64,000 nt of DNA. It comes from Polytrichum commune. Lineage: Eukaryota; Streptophyta; Polytrichopsida; Polytrichales; Polytrichaceae. Made by a program: the position numbers and the translations under genes. Below, in pieces: positions 1 through 11,000 of the stretch; within the stretch, counting starts at the first letter, position 1; each line of letters opens with the position of its first letter. The stretch spans positions 24,490,001 through 24,554,000 of the forward strand of contig OX485803.1 in assembly GCA_950295325.1 (NCBI GenBank). The letters run 5' to 3'. Under the pieces are notes generated by a model. It did no database searches. It was given only the letters and a program-made list of their open reading frames with translations, and was not told the origin of the DNA.

Positions 1-2
1 TC

Positions 3-2969
3 GATGCAAGTTGTTGTTGTTCCTTGTTAAAGTTACCAGAATCATTCGGTCAGTTGCCAAACTTGGAAAGACTTGACCTTGTTGGTTGTGGCCAACTTCA
101 AAGCCTACCTACATCTATTGGTGGGTTCACAAAGTTGGGAGTTCTAAACATATCATACTCAGGAGTGCAAGAACTTCCAAAGGATTTTGGAGAACTACAA
201 AGTCTTGTAGACTTCGATGCAAGTTGTTGTTCTTCCTTGTCAAAATTACCGGAATCATTCGGTCAATTGTCAAACTTGGAAAGATTGCACCTCGTTGGAT
301 GTAACCAGCTTCAAACCCTATCTACATCTATCGGTGGGCTCACGAAGTTGACATTTCTAGATATATCGTACTCAACACTGGAAGAACTTCCAGAGGATTT
401 AGGGGAACTACAAAATCTTGTTGACTTCCATGCAAATGGTTGCTCTTTTTTGTCAAGGTTACCGGAATCATTGGGTCAGTTGCCAAACTTGGAAAGATTG
501 GTCCTCTATACTTGTCACCAGCTTCAAAGTCTACCTACATCTATTGGTGGGCTCACGAAGTTGAGAGTTTTGAACATATCGTATTCAAGGGTGCAAGAAC
601 TTCCGGAGGATTTTGGGAAACTTCAAAGTCTTGTAAACTTCAATGCAAGTGATTGTTCCTCTTTGTCAAGGTTACCGGATTCATTGGGTCAGTTGCCAAA
701 CTTGGACACATTGGCCCTCAGTCATTGTGGCCAGCTTGTAAGCCTACCTCCATCTATTGGTGGGCTCACGAAGTTGAGAATTCTAGACATATTGTACTCG
801 GGAGTGCAAGAACTTCCGGAGGATTTTGGGAAACTACACAATCTTCAAGAATTCAGAGCAAGTGGTTGTCCTTCCTTGTCAAGGTTATCGGAATCATTCG
901 GTCATTTGCCAAACTTGAAAAGATTGGACCTTGTTGGTTGTCGCGAGCTTCAAAGCCTACCTACATCTATTGGTGGGCTCACAAAGTTGGGAGTTTTAAA
1001 CATATCGTATTCAAGAGTGCAAGAACTTCCGGAAGATTTTGGGGAACTACAAAGTCTTATAGACTTTAATGCAACAAGTTGTTCTTCTTTGTTCAAGTTA
1101 CCAGAATCATTCGGTCAGTTGCCAAACCTAGAAAGATTGGACCTCAATTGTTGTGGCCAGCTTGAAAACCTACCTCCATCTATTGGTGGGCTCACGAAGT
1201 TGGAAGTTTTGAATATATCATACTCAAGAGTGCAAGAACTTCCGGAGGATTTTGGGAAATTACAAAGTCTTGTAGACTTCAATGCAAGTGATTGTTCCTC
1301 TTTGTCAAGGTTACCAAATTCATTCGGTCAGTTGCCAAACTTGGAAAGATTGGACCTCGGTCGTTGTGGCCAGCTTGAAAGCCTACCTCCATCTATTGGT
1401 GGGCTCACGAAGTTGGGAGTTGTAGACATATCATATTCAAGAGTGCAAGAACTTCCGGAAGATTTTGGGGAACTACAAAGTCTTGTAGACTTCAATGCAA
1501 GTGGTTGTTCCTCCTTGTCAAAGTTACCGGAATCATTCGGTAAGTTGTCAAACCTGGAAAGATTGGACCTCAATCGTTGTGGTCATTTTGAAAGCCTACC
1601 TCCATCTATTGGTGGGCTCACGAAGTTGAGAGTTCTAAACATATCATACTCAAAAGTGCAAGAACTTCCAGAGGATTTTGGGGAGCTACAAAGTCTTATA
1701 GACTTTGATGCAAGTTGTTGTTGTTCTTTGTCAAAGTTACCGGAATCGTTCGGTCAACTGCCAAACTTGGAAAGATTGGACTTCGTTGGTTGTGGTGAGC
1801 TTCAAAGCCTACCTACATCTATTGGTGGGCTTACAAAATTGAAAGTTTTAAAGATAATGCCCTCAAAAGTGAAAGAATTGCCAGAGGATTTTGGAAAACT
1901 ACAAAGTCTTGTAGACTTCAATGCAAGTTGTTGTTCCTCCTTGTCAAAGTTACCGGAATCATTCAGTCAGTTGCCAAACTTGGAAAGACTGTACCTTGCT
2001 CATTGTTGTCAGCTTCAAAGCCTACCTACATCTATTGGTGGGCTCACAAACTTGGGAGTTTTAAATATATCGTATTCAGGAGTGCAAGAACTTCCAAAGG
2101 ATTTTGGGGAATTACAAAGTCTTATAGACTTTGATGCAAGTTGTTGTTCTTCTTTGTCAAAGTTACCGGAATCATTTGGTCAGCTGCCAAACTTGGACAC
2201 ATTGAACCTCAGTTGTTGTGGCCAGCTTGAAAGACTACCTCCATCTATTGGTGGGCTCACGAAGTTGGAAGTTCTAAACATATCATACTCAGGAGTGCAA
2301 GAACTTCCGAAGGATTTTGGAGAACTACAAAGTCTTGTAGACTTTGAGGCAAGTTGTTGTTCTTCCTTGTCAAAGTTACCAGATTCATTTGGTCAGTTGC
2401 CAAACTTGGAAAGATTGGACCTCGTTGGTTGTGGCGAGCTTCAAAGCCTACCTACATCTATTGGTGGGCTTACGAAGTTGGAAGTCCTAAACATATCATA
2501 CTCAGGATTGCAAGAACTTCCAGAGGATTTTGGAGAACTACAAAGTCTTGTAGACTTCAATGCAAGTGGTTGTTCCTCCTTGTCAAAGTTACCGGAATCA
2601 TTGGGTCAGTTGCCAAACTTGGAAAGATTGGACCTCGTTGGTTGTGGCGAGCTTCAAAGCCTACCTACATCTGTTGGTGGGCTTACGAAGTTGGAAGTCC
2701 TAAACATATCATACTCAGGAGTGCAAGAACTTCCAGAGGATTTTGGAGAACTACAAAGTCTTGTAGACTTCAATGCAAGTGGTTGTTCCTCCTTGTCAAA
2801 GTTACCGGAATCATTGGGTCAGTTGCCAAACTTGGAAAGATTGGACCTCATTGGTTGTGGCCAGCTTGAAAACTTGCCTACATCTATTGGTGGGCTCACA
2901 AAGTTGGGAGTTCTAAACCTATCGTACTCAAAAGTGAAAGAACTTCCGGAGGATTTTGGGGAACTATAA
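3..2969 (+). CDS. Leucine-rich-repeat protein, 3' part of a gene open at the left edge
   Basis: The frame is open from base 3, so the start codon and any N-terminal domain lie outside the window. It encodes about 988 residues that are almost entirely LRRs. The repeat is higher-order: about 71 residues (213 bp) made of three LRRs of 23-24 residues, beginning LPESFGQLPNLERL, LPTSIGGLTKLxVLNISYS and LPEDFGELQSLVDFNAS. About 14 units are present. The LPxSIGxLxxL pattern with conserved C and N is typical of plant intracellular LRRs, such as the sensor region of NB-LRR or TIR-LRR immune receptors. No NB-ARC, TIR or kinase domain is visible here, so a receptor role is inference. Neighbouring units are nearly identical at DNA level, for example 2517-2729 against 2730-2942, which indicates recent expansion or homogenisation. 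The reading ends at TAA 2967-2969, where other units have CAA, so the stop looks acquired. Confidence 0.85.
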   Translation, partial: DASCCCSLLKLPESFGQLPNLERLDLVGCGQLQSLPTSIGGFTKLGVLNISYSGVQELPKDFGELQSLVDFDASCCSSLSKLPESFGQLSNLERLHLVGCNQLQTLSTSIGGLTKLTFLDISYSTLEELPEDLGELQNLVDFHANGCSFLSRLPESLGQLPNLERLVLYTCHQLQSLPTSIGGLTKLRVLNISYSRVQELPEDFGKLQSLVNFNASDCSSLSRLPDSLGQLPNLDTLALSHCGQLVSLPPSIGGLTKLRILDILYSGVQELPEDFGKLHNLQEFRASGCPSLSRLSESFGHLPNLKRLDLVGCRELQSLPTSIGGLTKLGVLNISYSRVQELPEDFGELQSLIDFNATSCSSLFKLPESFGQLPNLERLDLNCCGQLENLPPSIGGLTKLEVLNISYSRVQELPEDFGKLQSLVDFNASDCSSLSRLPNSFGQLPNLERLDLGRCGQLESLPPSIGGLTKLGVVDISYSRVQELPEDFGELQSLVDFNASGCSSLSKLPESFGKLSNLERLDLNRCGHFESLPPSIGGLTKLRVLNISYSKVQELPEDFGELQSLIDFDASCCCSLSKLPESFGQLPNLERLDFVGCGELQSLPTSIGGLTKLKVLKIMPSKVKELPEDFGKLQSLVDFNASCCSSLSKLPESFSQLPNLERLYLAHCCQLQSLPTSIGGLTNLGVLNISYSGVQELPKDFGELQSLIDFDASCCSSLSKLPESFGQLPNLDTLNLSCCGQLERLPPSIGGLTKLEVLNISYSGVQELPKDFGELQSLVDFEASCCSSLSKLPDSFGQLPNLERLDLVGCGELQSLPTSIGGLTKLEVLNISYSGLQELPEDFGELQSLVDFNASGCSSLSKLPESLGQLPNLERLDLVGCGELQSLPTSVGGLTKLEVLNISYSGVQELPEDFGELQSLVDFNASGCSSLSKLPESLGQLPNLERLDLIGCGQLENLPTSIGGLTKLGVLNLSYSKVKELPEDFGEL

Positions 2970-3190
2970 AGTCTCGTAGACTTCAATGCAAGTGGTTGTT
3001 CCTCCTTGTCAAAGTTACTGGAATCATTGGGTCAGTTGTCAAACTTGGAAGATTGGACCTCATTGGTTGTGGCCACCTTGAAAGCCTACCTCCACCTATT
3101 GGTGGGTTGAAGAAGTTGACACTCATAAATGTATCATATTTACAAGTGGAAGAACTCCCACATGATTTTGGATACTACAAAGTCATTTAG
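3..3190 (+). repeat. 213-bp coding tandem repeat (LRR triplet units)
   Basis: The DNA is a tandem array with a 213-bp period. Landmarks repeat in every unit: CTACCTACATCTATTGGTGG, TTTTGGGGAACTACAAAGTC and TCATTCGGTCAGTTGCCAAA. Units at the 3' end of the intact block (about 2300-2940) are the most alike; units beyond 2970 are the most diverged. Confidence 0.85.
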
Positions 3191-3935
3191 ACTTCACTGC
3201 AAGCATTTGTTCGTCTTTGAAATGGTTATGAAACTTGATTTCTTACTTGTGGAGCTTAGAATTATTGAATCTCTATGCTTGTGGCCAGGTACAGAGCCCA
3301 CCTACATGTATTGGTGGGCTCTTGAAGTTGAGATTTCTAGACATATCGGATGCAAGAGTAGAAGAACTCCCAATGGATTTTGGGGAACTATAAAGTCTTG
3401 AAGAATTTAATGCAAGTGATTATCAATTGTTGTGAAGATCACCTGAATCATGTAATGGTTTGTCAAAGTTGGAAAGTTTGCTTCTCGAGGGTTGTAGTGA
3501 ACTTCAAAGCCTACCAACATCTTTTTGTGGGCTCAACTTTCAAGAAGTTGAAAGTGTTAAACATATCAAACGCCGGATTGGAGGATCTTTCAAAAGATTG
3601 TGGCAATTGAAAAGTCTTGAAGAATTCAAAGCAAGCCATTATTCTTTTTTGTCAAGCATCTTGAAACCATTTGATGACTTGTCAAACTTGAAAAAAGTAA
3701 ATCTTCATGTTTGTAGTTGGCTTCAAAGCCGCCCTACATTTATTTGGTGGGCTCAAGAAAATGCCACTGCGAGGCTTATCAATCTCAAGTGTGAAAGAAC
3801 CCCAAAAGGATTTTTGAAAACTACAAAGTCTGGAAGAATTGGAAGCAAGTCAATCTTCTTTGTGAAGGTTACTAGAATCATTTGGTGGGTCAAACTTGAT
3901 ATTTATTGCATCTCAATTCGTGTGGCATGCATTAA
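2970..3935 (+). pseudogene. Decayed continuation of the LRR array
   Basis: The 213-bp LRR repeat carries on past the stop at 2967-2969. The same frame reads SLVDFNASGCSSLSKL until one A is lost near 3050 (TTGGAAGATT where other units have TTGGAAAGATT), which shifts the frame. Later pieces in different frames still show LRR text: GRLDLIGCGHLESLPP near 3050-3100, MSKLESLLLEGCSELQSLP from 3460 and LSNLKKVNLHVCSWLQS near 3680. Divergence rises with distance from the intact block. About four and a half units are lost, so the ancestral protein was longer by some 300 residues, or these units were always a decaying edge of the array. Confidence 0.8.
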
Positions 3936-6900
3936 AAATGGCCATAAGAATATCCCTACTCCTCTATTACTACATAGCTCTTAGGACTATGTAGTTCCCT
4001 TAAATGCTCTTAGAATTCTTCAACTCCCAAGCTAGACACGCTTGATATTGTCAATTGCTTTAGACGTGGGTTTATGGAGCATGGTTGAAGTACAAGGCCC
4101 ATTGCCTAATGTCAGACTTTTGGTTTTCGGAGAAGGTGACCTATGTTATCTAGTGTATGTGGTTGGTGGTGGGGTTGCATAAGTGTATGATGGGGCATTG
4201 TCAATGTTAAAGATTCATTTTACCCTCTAATAGAGTCGGTCATTCTTACTGGACCGTCTATTACCCCTTTATAACAATATTGGATTCTTGGACAACCTTG
4301 TTAGTACCGACTGTCAGGGCGCACATTCTAATACCTCATACAACACTATAGACCGTTCATTACCTCTATCTCATCCTAGTACCAGTTTGTTCGTAGGGAA
4401 AGATGGATCCCTTCCATCGTATCGTTGGAGTGGTGGAGGGTTGGTGGAATGCCTCAAGCCACATTATGTCTACATCCACAACCGTACCTAGCACAATTCT
4501 TGCAATTGGGGCACTATAATGCAATCCCAATCACCCAACATGTTCCACGAGCAGTCCACGCAGGTGTAGCGTTGGCTAAGATAAATCAAAACTAAGCTTG
4601 TTTAGATAAGAACTAGTCTAGACTAAGTTTCTAGAACTAAGAGAATTAAGAAGGTTTTAGAAGATTCTAAGATTAGAAGGAAATTTTATTTTTCTTAGAA
4701 TTAATTAAGAAGTAAACGTCTATTTACTTTAGAAAGCAACTAAGCTAAGATGTAGGGAACTTTAGTTCTCTGAGGTACATTGGGAGCAATGAAAGTGGAG
4801 AGGAAGGGAGCATAGGGGTGTAGAACAAAATTTTAGGCTATTGTCTGAATAAGAGTTTTTGATTTCTTGTCTTTTGCACTTAAGATGGAAGTGGCAAGCT
4901 AGTCAAACTCATGAGGAATGTCAAAGTACATTGTGGTTTGGTGTGGTTCCAAGAACAAATATAAAAAAACCATGTTTATGAAAGAGATTGGATTGCATGC
5001 TCAAAATGTGATATCCATTCTAAAATCAACAATCAACGTAATTGTGGGGACCAATATTACCAGTAAATAAGCACAAGAATCTTCACTTTGATATTGATTT
5101 AGAATATTCATGTGAGCTCCAAAAATATGAGGAAAGCAGCTTCAATCTCGATTTGGAATTGCTAACCATCGCGTGTTAGAACATCGTAGGTGAAGTAGGC
5201 TAGTTGGAAAAAGTAACCATTCCAAGACCCGTCTACCTTAGACAGTTTCCATGTGAGCCCCTTCCAAAGAACCAGAATCCCCATAGCAGGCAATGAACGG
5301 CGAGAACCGACTGCTAGCTACATATGCACCAGTTAAGCATGAGGAATAACCGGTTGATGTTCAAGACTCCAGGAAAATTATCAATTATTCTGGAAGACTT
5401 TAGAGAATGTACCTCCAATTAATAAAGAAAAACCGAAAGATGTCAACATTTATCGGATTGGACATGTGAACACTAGGATCTCAACTGATTATGCACAACA
5501 AATCTCCCCAAGACACTGTTATTAGGGACGCCGAGATCGGCAAAGGTGTCCAAATTGTTGCAACCTACCCAAAAATAAAACAAAAATGCCCGTCAGAACA
5601 CTCTCCTTCCTTCACCGCATGCCCAATGGGCAACAAGCAAGACGTTCATCAAGCAAACCACCCTCTGCCATCACTGGAGAAGGAGATCGTAGTATTCACG
5701 CTCAGGAGGGAGAGTCTTGTCTCATCGTCCAGGGTGAAGATCTTGTCTGTATTGGAGAACACAGATCAAAGGTACGCACTATAGAACAGATCCTGTTCAA
5801 GTATAGTCGTATCAGATCTTAGTCCAAGCTCTGTTCTAAACGGCCTCCTCTCGCTCTTCCCAAAGCTTATGGGACAACCCACCCCCTCCTTCAGAGTCAC
5901 ACCCCATCGTTCTCCGAACCCTCCGTGACAGTCCCTGCCTAGATAACTCCTAAGCTTGCATATTTCTCTTCCATTGTCTACCGCAGATGCGGCTCCATTC
6001 CATCTTTATCGGTGGCGGAATGTAGTTTCCACGTGGAGATCCAAGAGGATTTTGATCAATCTATGGTTGACACGTGGCAAATCATGAGAGGGGAGGGGTT
6101 TGTCGAAATAGAAAGATCTCTATGGAATTCAACATCTTTAGTTATTTGGTTCTCCCTCCTTCATTGAGGGTCAAGTTCCATGGGAGGGGGTGGCAAGCAT
6201 TTTTGTATGCCTATAATTACTCCCTTTCCTTGTGACCACCAGCCCCGCACATCAATGCTCTCACAAGCTCTTGGGGTGTTTTCAAGAGAAGGGGTGAGAA
6301 TGTGTGCAATGTGCACTTGCTCGTCATTTTCCCCTTTCACACAATAGGGTCCATTGCCTTTTCCATTTACCTTGTGAGGGATCCTCCACTCAAAACCCTT
6401 CATTTCATGGGTAACTTTATATATCCACATTGGTGGCATGGTCAATGAACCTCGCAATTTGAAACCTCCGTATCCAAAAGTGGGGAGGGATTTGAAGGCT
6501 TCAATGAACCTTAATCATCATATCATTGCCCATGAAACCAAAAGAGTATTTTGGACCTTGGTTCACTCCATGAAACTTGACCCTAAGGGTTGGTTTACAC
6601 TAGGATCTAAGACCAAAGAAACTCAATAATTGAGTGATCCTATTGGTCGAGAGCAATTCTTCCAAACCAAGGAGTTTACACAAGGGTCCGGGTCCAAAGG
6701 TACAAAAAAACGAATTACCGCTAAAATGTTGCCACTTCCCACTTGATTCGGTGGTTCCCACTCAAGAAAATACTCCTCCTAGCATGGGAAACCAATCCAG
6801 AATTCGAAAGCAAGGTCCAATAAGGGGAGTTTTGGACATGGACCCTAATGTGAACCCACTCTAAGTATATACCTTTTGCTCTTGTATTCCATCAAAGGTT

Positions 6901-8029
6901 GGATTCACATTGAGGTCTAAAGAAACTATGAAACCAAGCGATGCTATAGGTCAAGAGCATAAATTTGAATCCAAGGAGTTTACACTAAGGCCCGGGTCCA
7001 AGGTATGAGAAATCGAAGTGGCACCACTAACCTGACAATTCTTGGTGGTCCCCACTCAAGAATAGACTCCTACTTTGAAGAACCAATCTTCAAGCCTAGG
7101 TCCAAATTTGAGTCCTAAAGTAAGATCCATTTAAGGGGTGTTTTGGCCCGTGACCCTAAAGTAAACCCACCCTCATACCTCAACTATCAACAATTTCAAG
7201 AGGCTTCTATGGACCAGTACGAATGGAGTTAAATGAAATTCTAGTCATGCAAAGGGTATCATTTGACATATGTTACCATTTGATTCTCCCTCCTCCATTC
7301 ATCCTCCTCATGCTCATGTATTTCATCTTTAATGGTCATTATTGTACTGCAACTATCAACAACTAAAAGGGCATACTTCCATGTGCCAGTTGTTCTCACA
7401 AAGTAATATAGAGTTTGCCAATATCTTCATGCACTTCCATGTGGAGTAGACAAGACAACAAATGAGATTAGTAGATTTGGAATTTTGCCCTACATGCAAG
7501 TTGGAATGCAATCGTCCTCGCACTTATCCATTTTGAATGATGTTTAATTGGATGTATTGAGCTTTTACATCTTAAGATTCTAGATAAAATATGACAACTT
7601 CGGACAAGGTGTATATAATAAGAATATGCCACCATGAAAAAATGTAGTGTAAACTATGACAATCTCGATTCCACAACATGTCTTGTAACTCAAGTTTTTA
7701 CATAAAATGAAAGTCGACCTCCAGGTTTCTTGATAGACAGACAGGTCAAGCCCCTCCTGAAATTCAACTATCCCCTTCAATTGTGGCAGCCATCAATTCC
7801 AGTTTTCCAAGAATAGCTAGCACACACTTCCATGTGGAGGGGGGTCCAAATTTTTGTCATCTATTGTAGTGGTTTTCGCCCACTTCACCAGCAAATGAAA
7901 AATGTGGTTAAAGAGGGCTTCATATCCGGTTCGCATGGAGTTCAATGAAATTTCAGTCATGGAAAGAGTACCATTGTTTTAAGGGACATGTTTGGAGGAT
8001 GACAGGGTGCTATGTATACACATCCTTAT
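3936..8029. other. Intergenic region, no gene recognised
   Basis: About 4.1 kb between the decayed LRR array and the 3' end of the LdpA-like gene. Only short open frames occur, and none resembles a known protein. The one structure seen is the diverged tandem repeat at 6588-7173. The 3' UTR of the LdpA-like gene must lie in the last few hundred bases, but its end is not identifiable. Confidence 0.6.
6588..7173 (+). repeat. Diverged tandem duplication, period about 309 bp
   Basis: Two units, about 6588-6862 and 6897-7173, share an ordered set of blocks: GGTTGGTTTACACTAGGATC / GGTTGGATTCACATTGAGGT; CCAAGGAGTTTACACAAGG / CCAAGGAGTTTACACTAAGG; GGGTCCAA; CCACTCAAGAA.A..CTCCT; and AAGGGG.GTTTTGG followed by GACCCTAA.GT.AACCCA. 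Identity is high in the blocks and low between them. No coding function is evident. Confidence 0.65.
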
Positions 8030-11000
8030 CTAGAATCCCTTCACAGGTCCAACCAGGCCAAAAGCTTCTTGAAGAGCAGCCAACAATATGGTCGGATAGT
8101 GCTCTATGCCTAGTTGTGATGCACCATTGGAGCTGGTGGGAGTCCACCTCTCCTTGCAACTTCCCATCTTCTCAAGATACTTGGTCACAATCTGTTTGCA
8201 GATGCAAGCAACCCAACACCAGTTTCAAGCTTACCGAAAAAACATCCAACACTCATGTCCCCCTCAACTTCATATGAGAAAATAGGTAGAACACATAGAT
8301 CCACAAAACAAGTGTACCTTTCGAGCATAACCACCATATGCAACTCCAGCAATGGTTGCATCTTTCTCTGGCACCGCCGACAAGAACAGCCCCTCCCTCT
8401 TTAACGCCTCAACTGTGTGGGCATTTGTCCCACCTGCAAGTTGGAGAAAACCTACAATAGCACATTGTGCACCTGTTATGACAAAGGTATATGTTCATAA
8501 CACACTACATCGTTTACGGTGTTTAGTGTCACATGCGTAATAGTGTCACCTACCCGATTTTGGGCATATGGTAAGTTATGCTAATGGCAAAGTATTAGTG
8601 CCACCTCATGACACTTGGCGTTCAAGGCCGCTTACTAATATCTTGGCATGAGTTTGTTCAATTGTGTTATGAGGTGTATGCCTATGATACACATTTGTCT
8701 ACTAGTTGACTGAAGTGTGCACAAATGCCACTTGGCATTAGTGTGCTCACGAATATCTTCCTCTTGCATACTAGAATATAAACACATGACACTTGCCATT
8801 AGTATGCTCAACTTATTATCTTCCCCTTCCACACTAAAACGAAAAATTAATATCTCAAGTATCCCAATGTACTACACTAAATGTCATAATGTAAATAATT
8901 TTCTGCTTTACACTACTTACTTATGTTGACAATTAGTGTCATATTGGCAATATGCGGACATGACACTTTGAGACCTCTAGGCATCTAGTTTAGGCCCTTC
9001 ACAAAAGTGTAATCATCTCATACCTGGAGGACGATCTAAGGATGCTGCAACATGTGAACCAAGAGAAATTGCTGCCTTGGTTGCGCCCATTCCAATGTCA
9101 CCACTCATTGGTCTACCATCCAACTACATAACAGAAAGATAATCAATGTATAAGTACACACCTTGTAAGACCATTAAAAAAAAGGACTGCAGACAAGGGA
9201 TGGTGATATAACTGATAGCATCAACAACCCAATACATTTTCCCTAAAGATTCCAACATGTGCTCTGATTATGGAGATCCCTTTCTACAGCATGCAGGTAT
9301 CTTGGTGTGAAATGGATTGACATTTCAGCCCTAATTGTGTTGTGCAATTTACACTGTTACAATAGCCAATCAGCCATTGCGTGATGAATCTGTGTAATCC
9401 TTAAGGCTCACTATTCCAGGGTAGAAGTTGATAGCAGAAACACGAGGCATTTGTTGATAAAGGTAAACACCCTGGATTGAGAATAATTACCTGCCATAGG
9501 TTAAGGCCTTTAATAGAGGGCTGCAAGCTTCTGTACATGGATGTCAGAACTGGGATCATGGACTTGCCCAGATCTGGCACACTTACCTGCGCAAACAATC
9601 ATCACATCAGACATTGATGACAGAATCGTTCTTTGGAGGTTCTCTTGCTACATTTGTTTCTTTCATTTTTCAAGGTAAGGAATAACGGTCTAGATTTCCA
9701 CTTATTCATAGGCTTGTGTCCCCTCTAAGAAATTAAGGCCATTGGAGGGCTGTAATTCCTTTGCACTCAAAAGTGCTCATGATTTTCATTTCAAACAGGA
9801 AACACTTCCAAACAGACAGTCAAAGTCACTTACAGCAATGAGTTGAAGACCCTGCAGGGCATCTGAGAGGTCTGTCACCAGTTTGTGGAATGATTCCAGG
9901 TGCCTACAATGTGCATAAATGGAGCCAGATAAGAAAACCATGCACCAGCAATTCTAGCCCTTGGATGTGAAAAGCATGTGGGAAATGTTTCTGTCAAGAG
10001 GTGATGGCCACGAAACAGAAGTGTCTTTCATTACACCAAGATCTCAAAGCCACAATATTTTCCCACGAAAATACTCCTTCCCGATTATTTCTTGCACTGC
10101 AGAGGGGAAAATGATCAAGGTGTTCACAGAAAAGCAGTGCAAATAATAGGTATGCATCATCTCTCCTCACACCAAGTTTCTAAACATGCACATGAATTTG
10201 TGTGTTACTCATCCCTCATGTTCACTGTAGAGGCCTAAACAGTCTGGACAGGTGCAGAACTTATTGACCTTGTTTCACCTTACCCAAACTTTCCCTTGCA
10301 ATAGTCTTTACACACAATTTTTTCAGATCTGAGGCATTACCACCTGAGGTTTCTACAAGGCACCACCTCTCTTCCTTGCTAGATGAGCACAGAAAATACT
10401 AGGATAAGGCCTTCTGGCTGTAAGTTGCCAAGTCCTGAAATTCTCGTACCCTGCGCCGGTGTGTATCTCAACTGCATCAACATCGCTGCTGCACAAGAGG
10501 TCTGCAACTGCTTCCAACTCTCGCACATATGTTCTGGCATCTTCACAAATTTGCAAATATAAGGAGACATCAAGTGTACATTTGCAGACTTGCATTTACA
10601 GTTTACCTTTTCCAGAGTTTTTCGAGGTTTTCAGTTTGCCAGACAGCATTCAAAGAATTGCATAAGACCAGAGTCCGGATACTAAGTGACGATGCATTTT
10701 CAACAATTAAATCCATAGATAACATGTGACAGCATAATCAAAGTTGAAGCAATCAACAGATTAGAAGATTCCCTGTGCACTAAAGAAAGCTAGGCGATTT
10801 GAATACTGAGGTACAGACCCATGGGATAATTATCAACTCTGGTCCAGAATCCCTCCTTTTCTATTCACCCAATCTACCAATCCTATCATTCTAAAAATAT
10901 ATTGTTCGATTTCTCTCACCTACAATCAATTAACAATTGAGTCCACCAATTCACATACATTGATATATCATCAGCAAGGATAAGGAAAAAGACTTCTTAT

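Noticed and set aside
86..3190. Alternative-frame open frames inside the LRR array (KVTGIIGSVAKLGKIGP type)
   Set aside because: They recur because the 213-bp repeat is a multiple of three, so every frame repeats. The LRR frame is the only one with known protein structure.
10353..10449. Extension of LdpA-like exon 7 past 10450 to a possible non-canonical GA donor
   Set aside because: A canonical GT donor at 10449-10448 (GCAGG|GTACGAG) joins in frame to the exon at 9903 and gives the expected EIHTGAGHLESF text.
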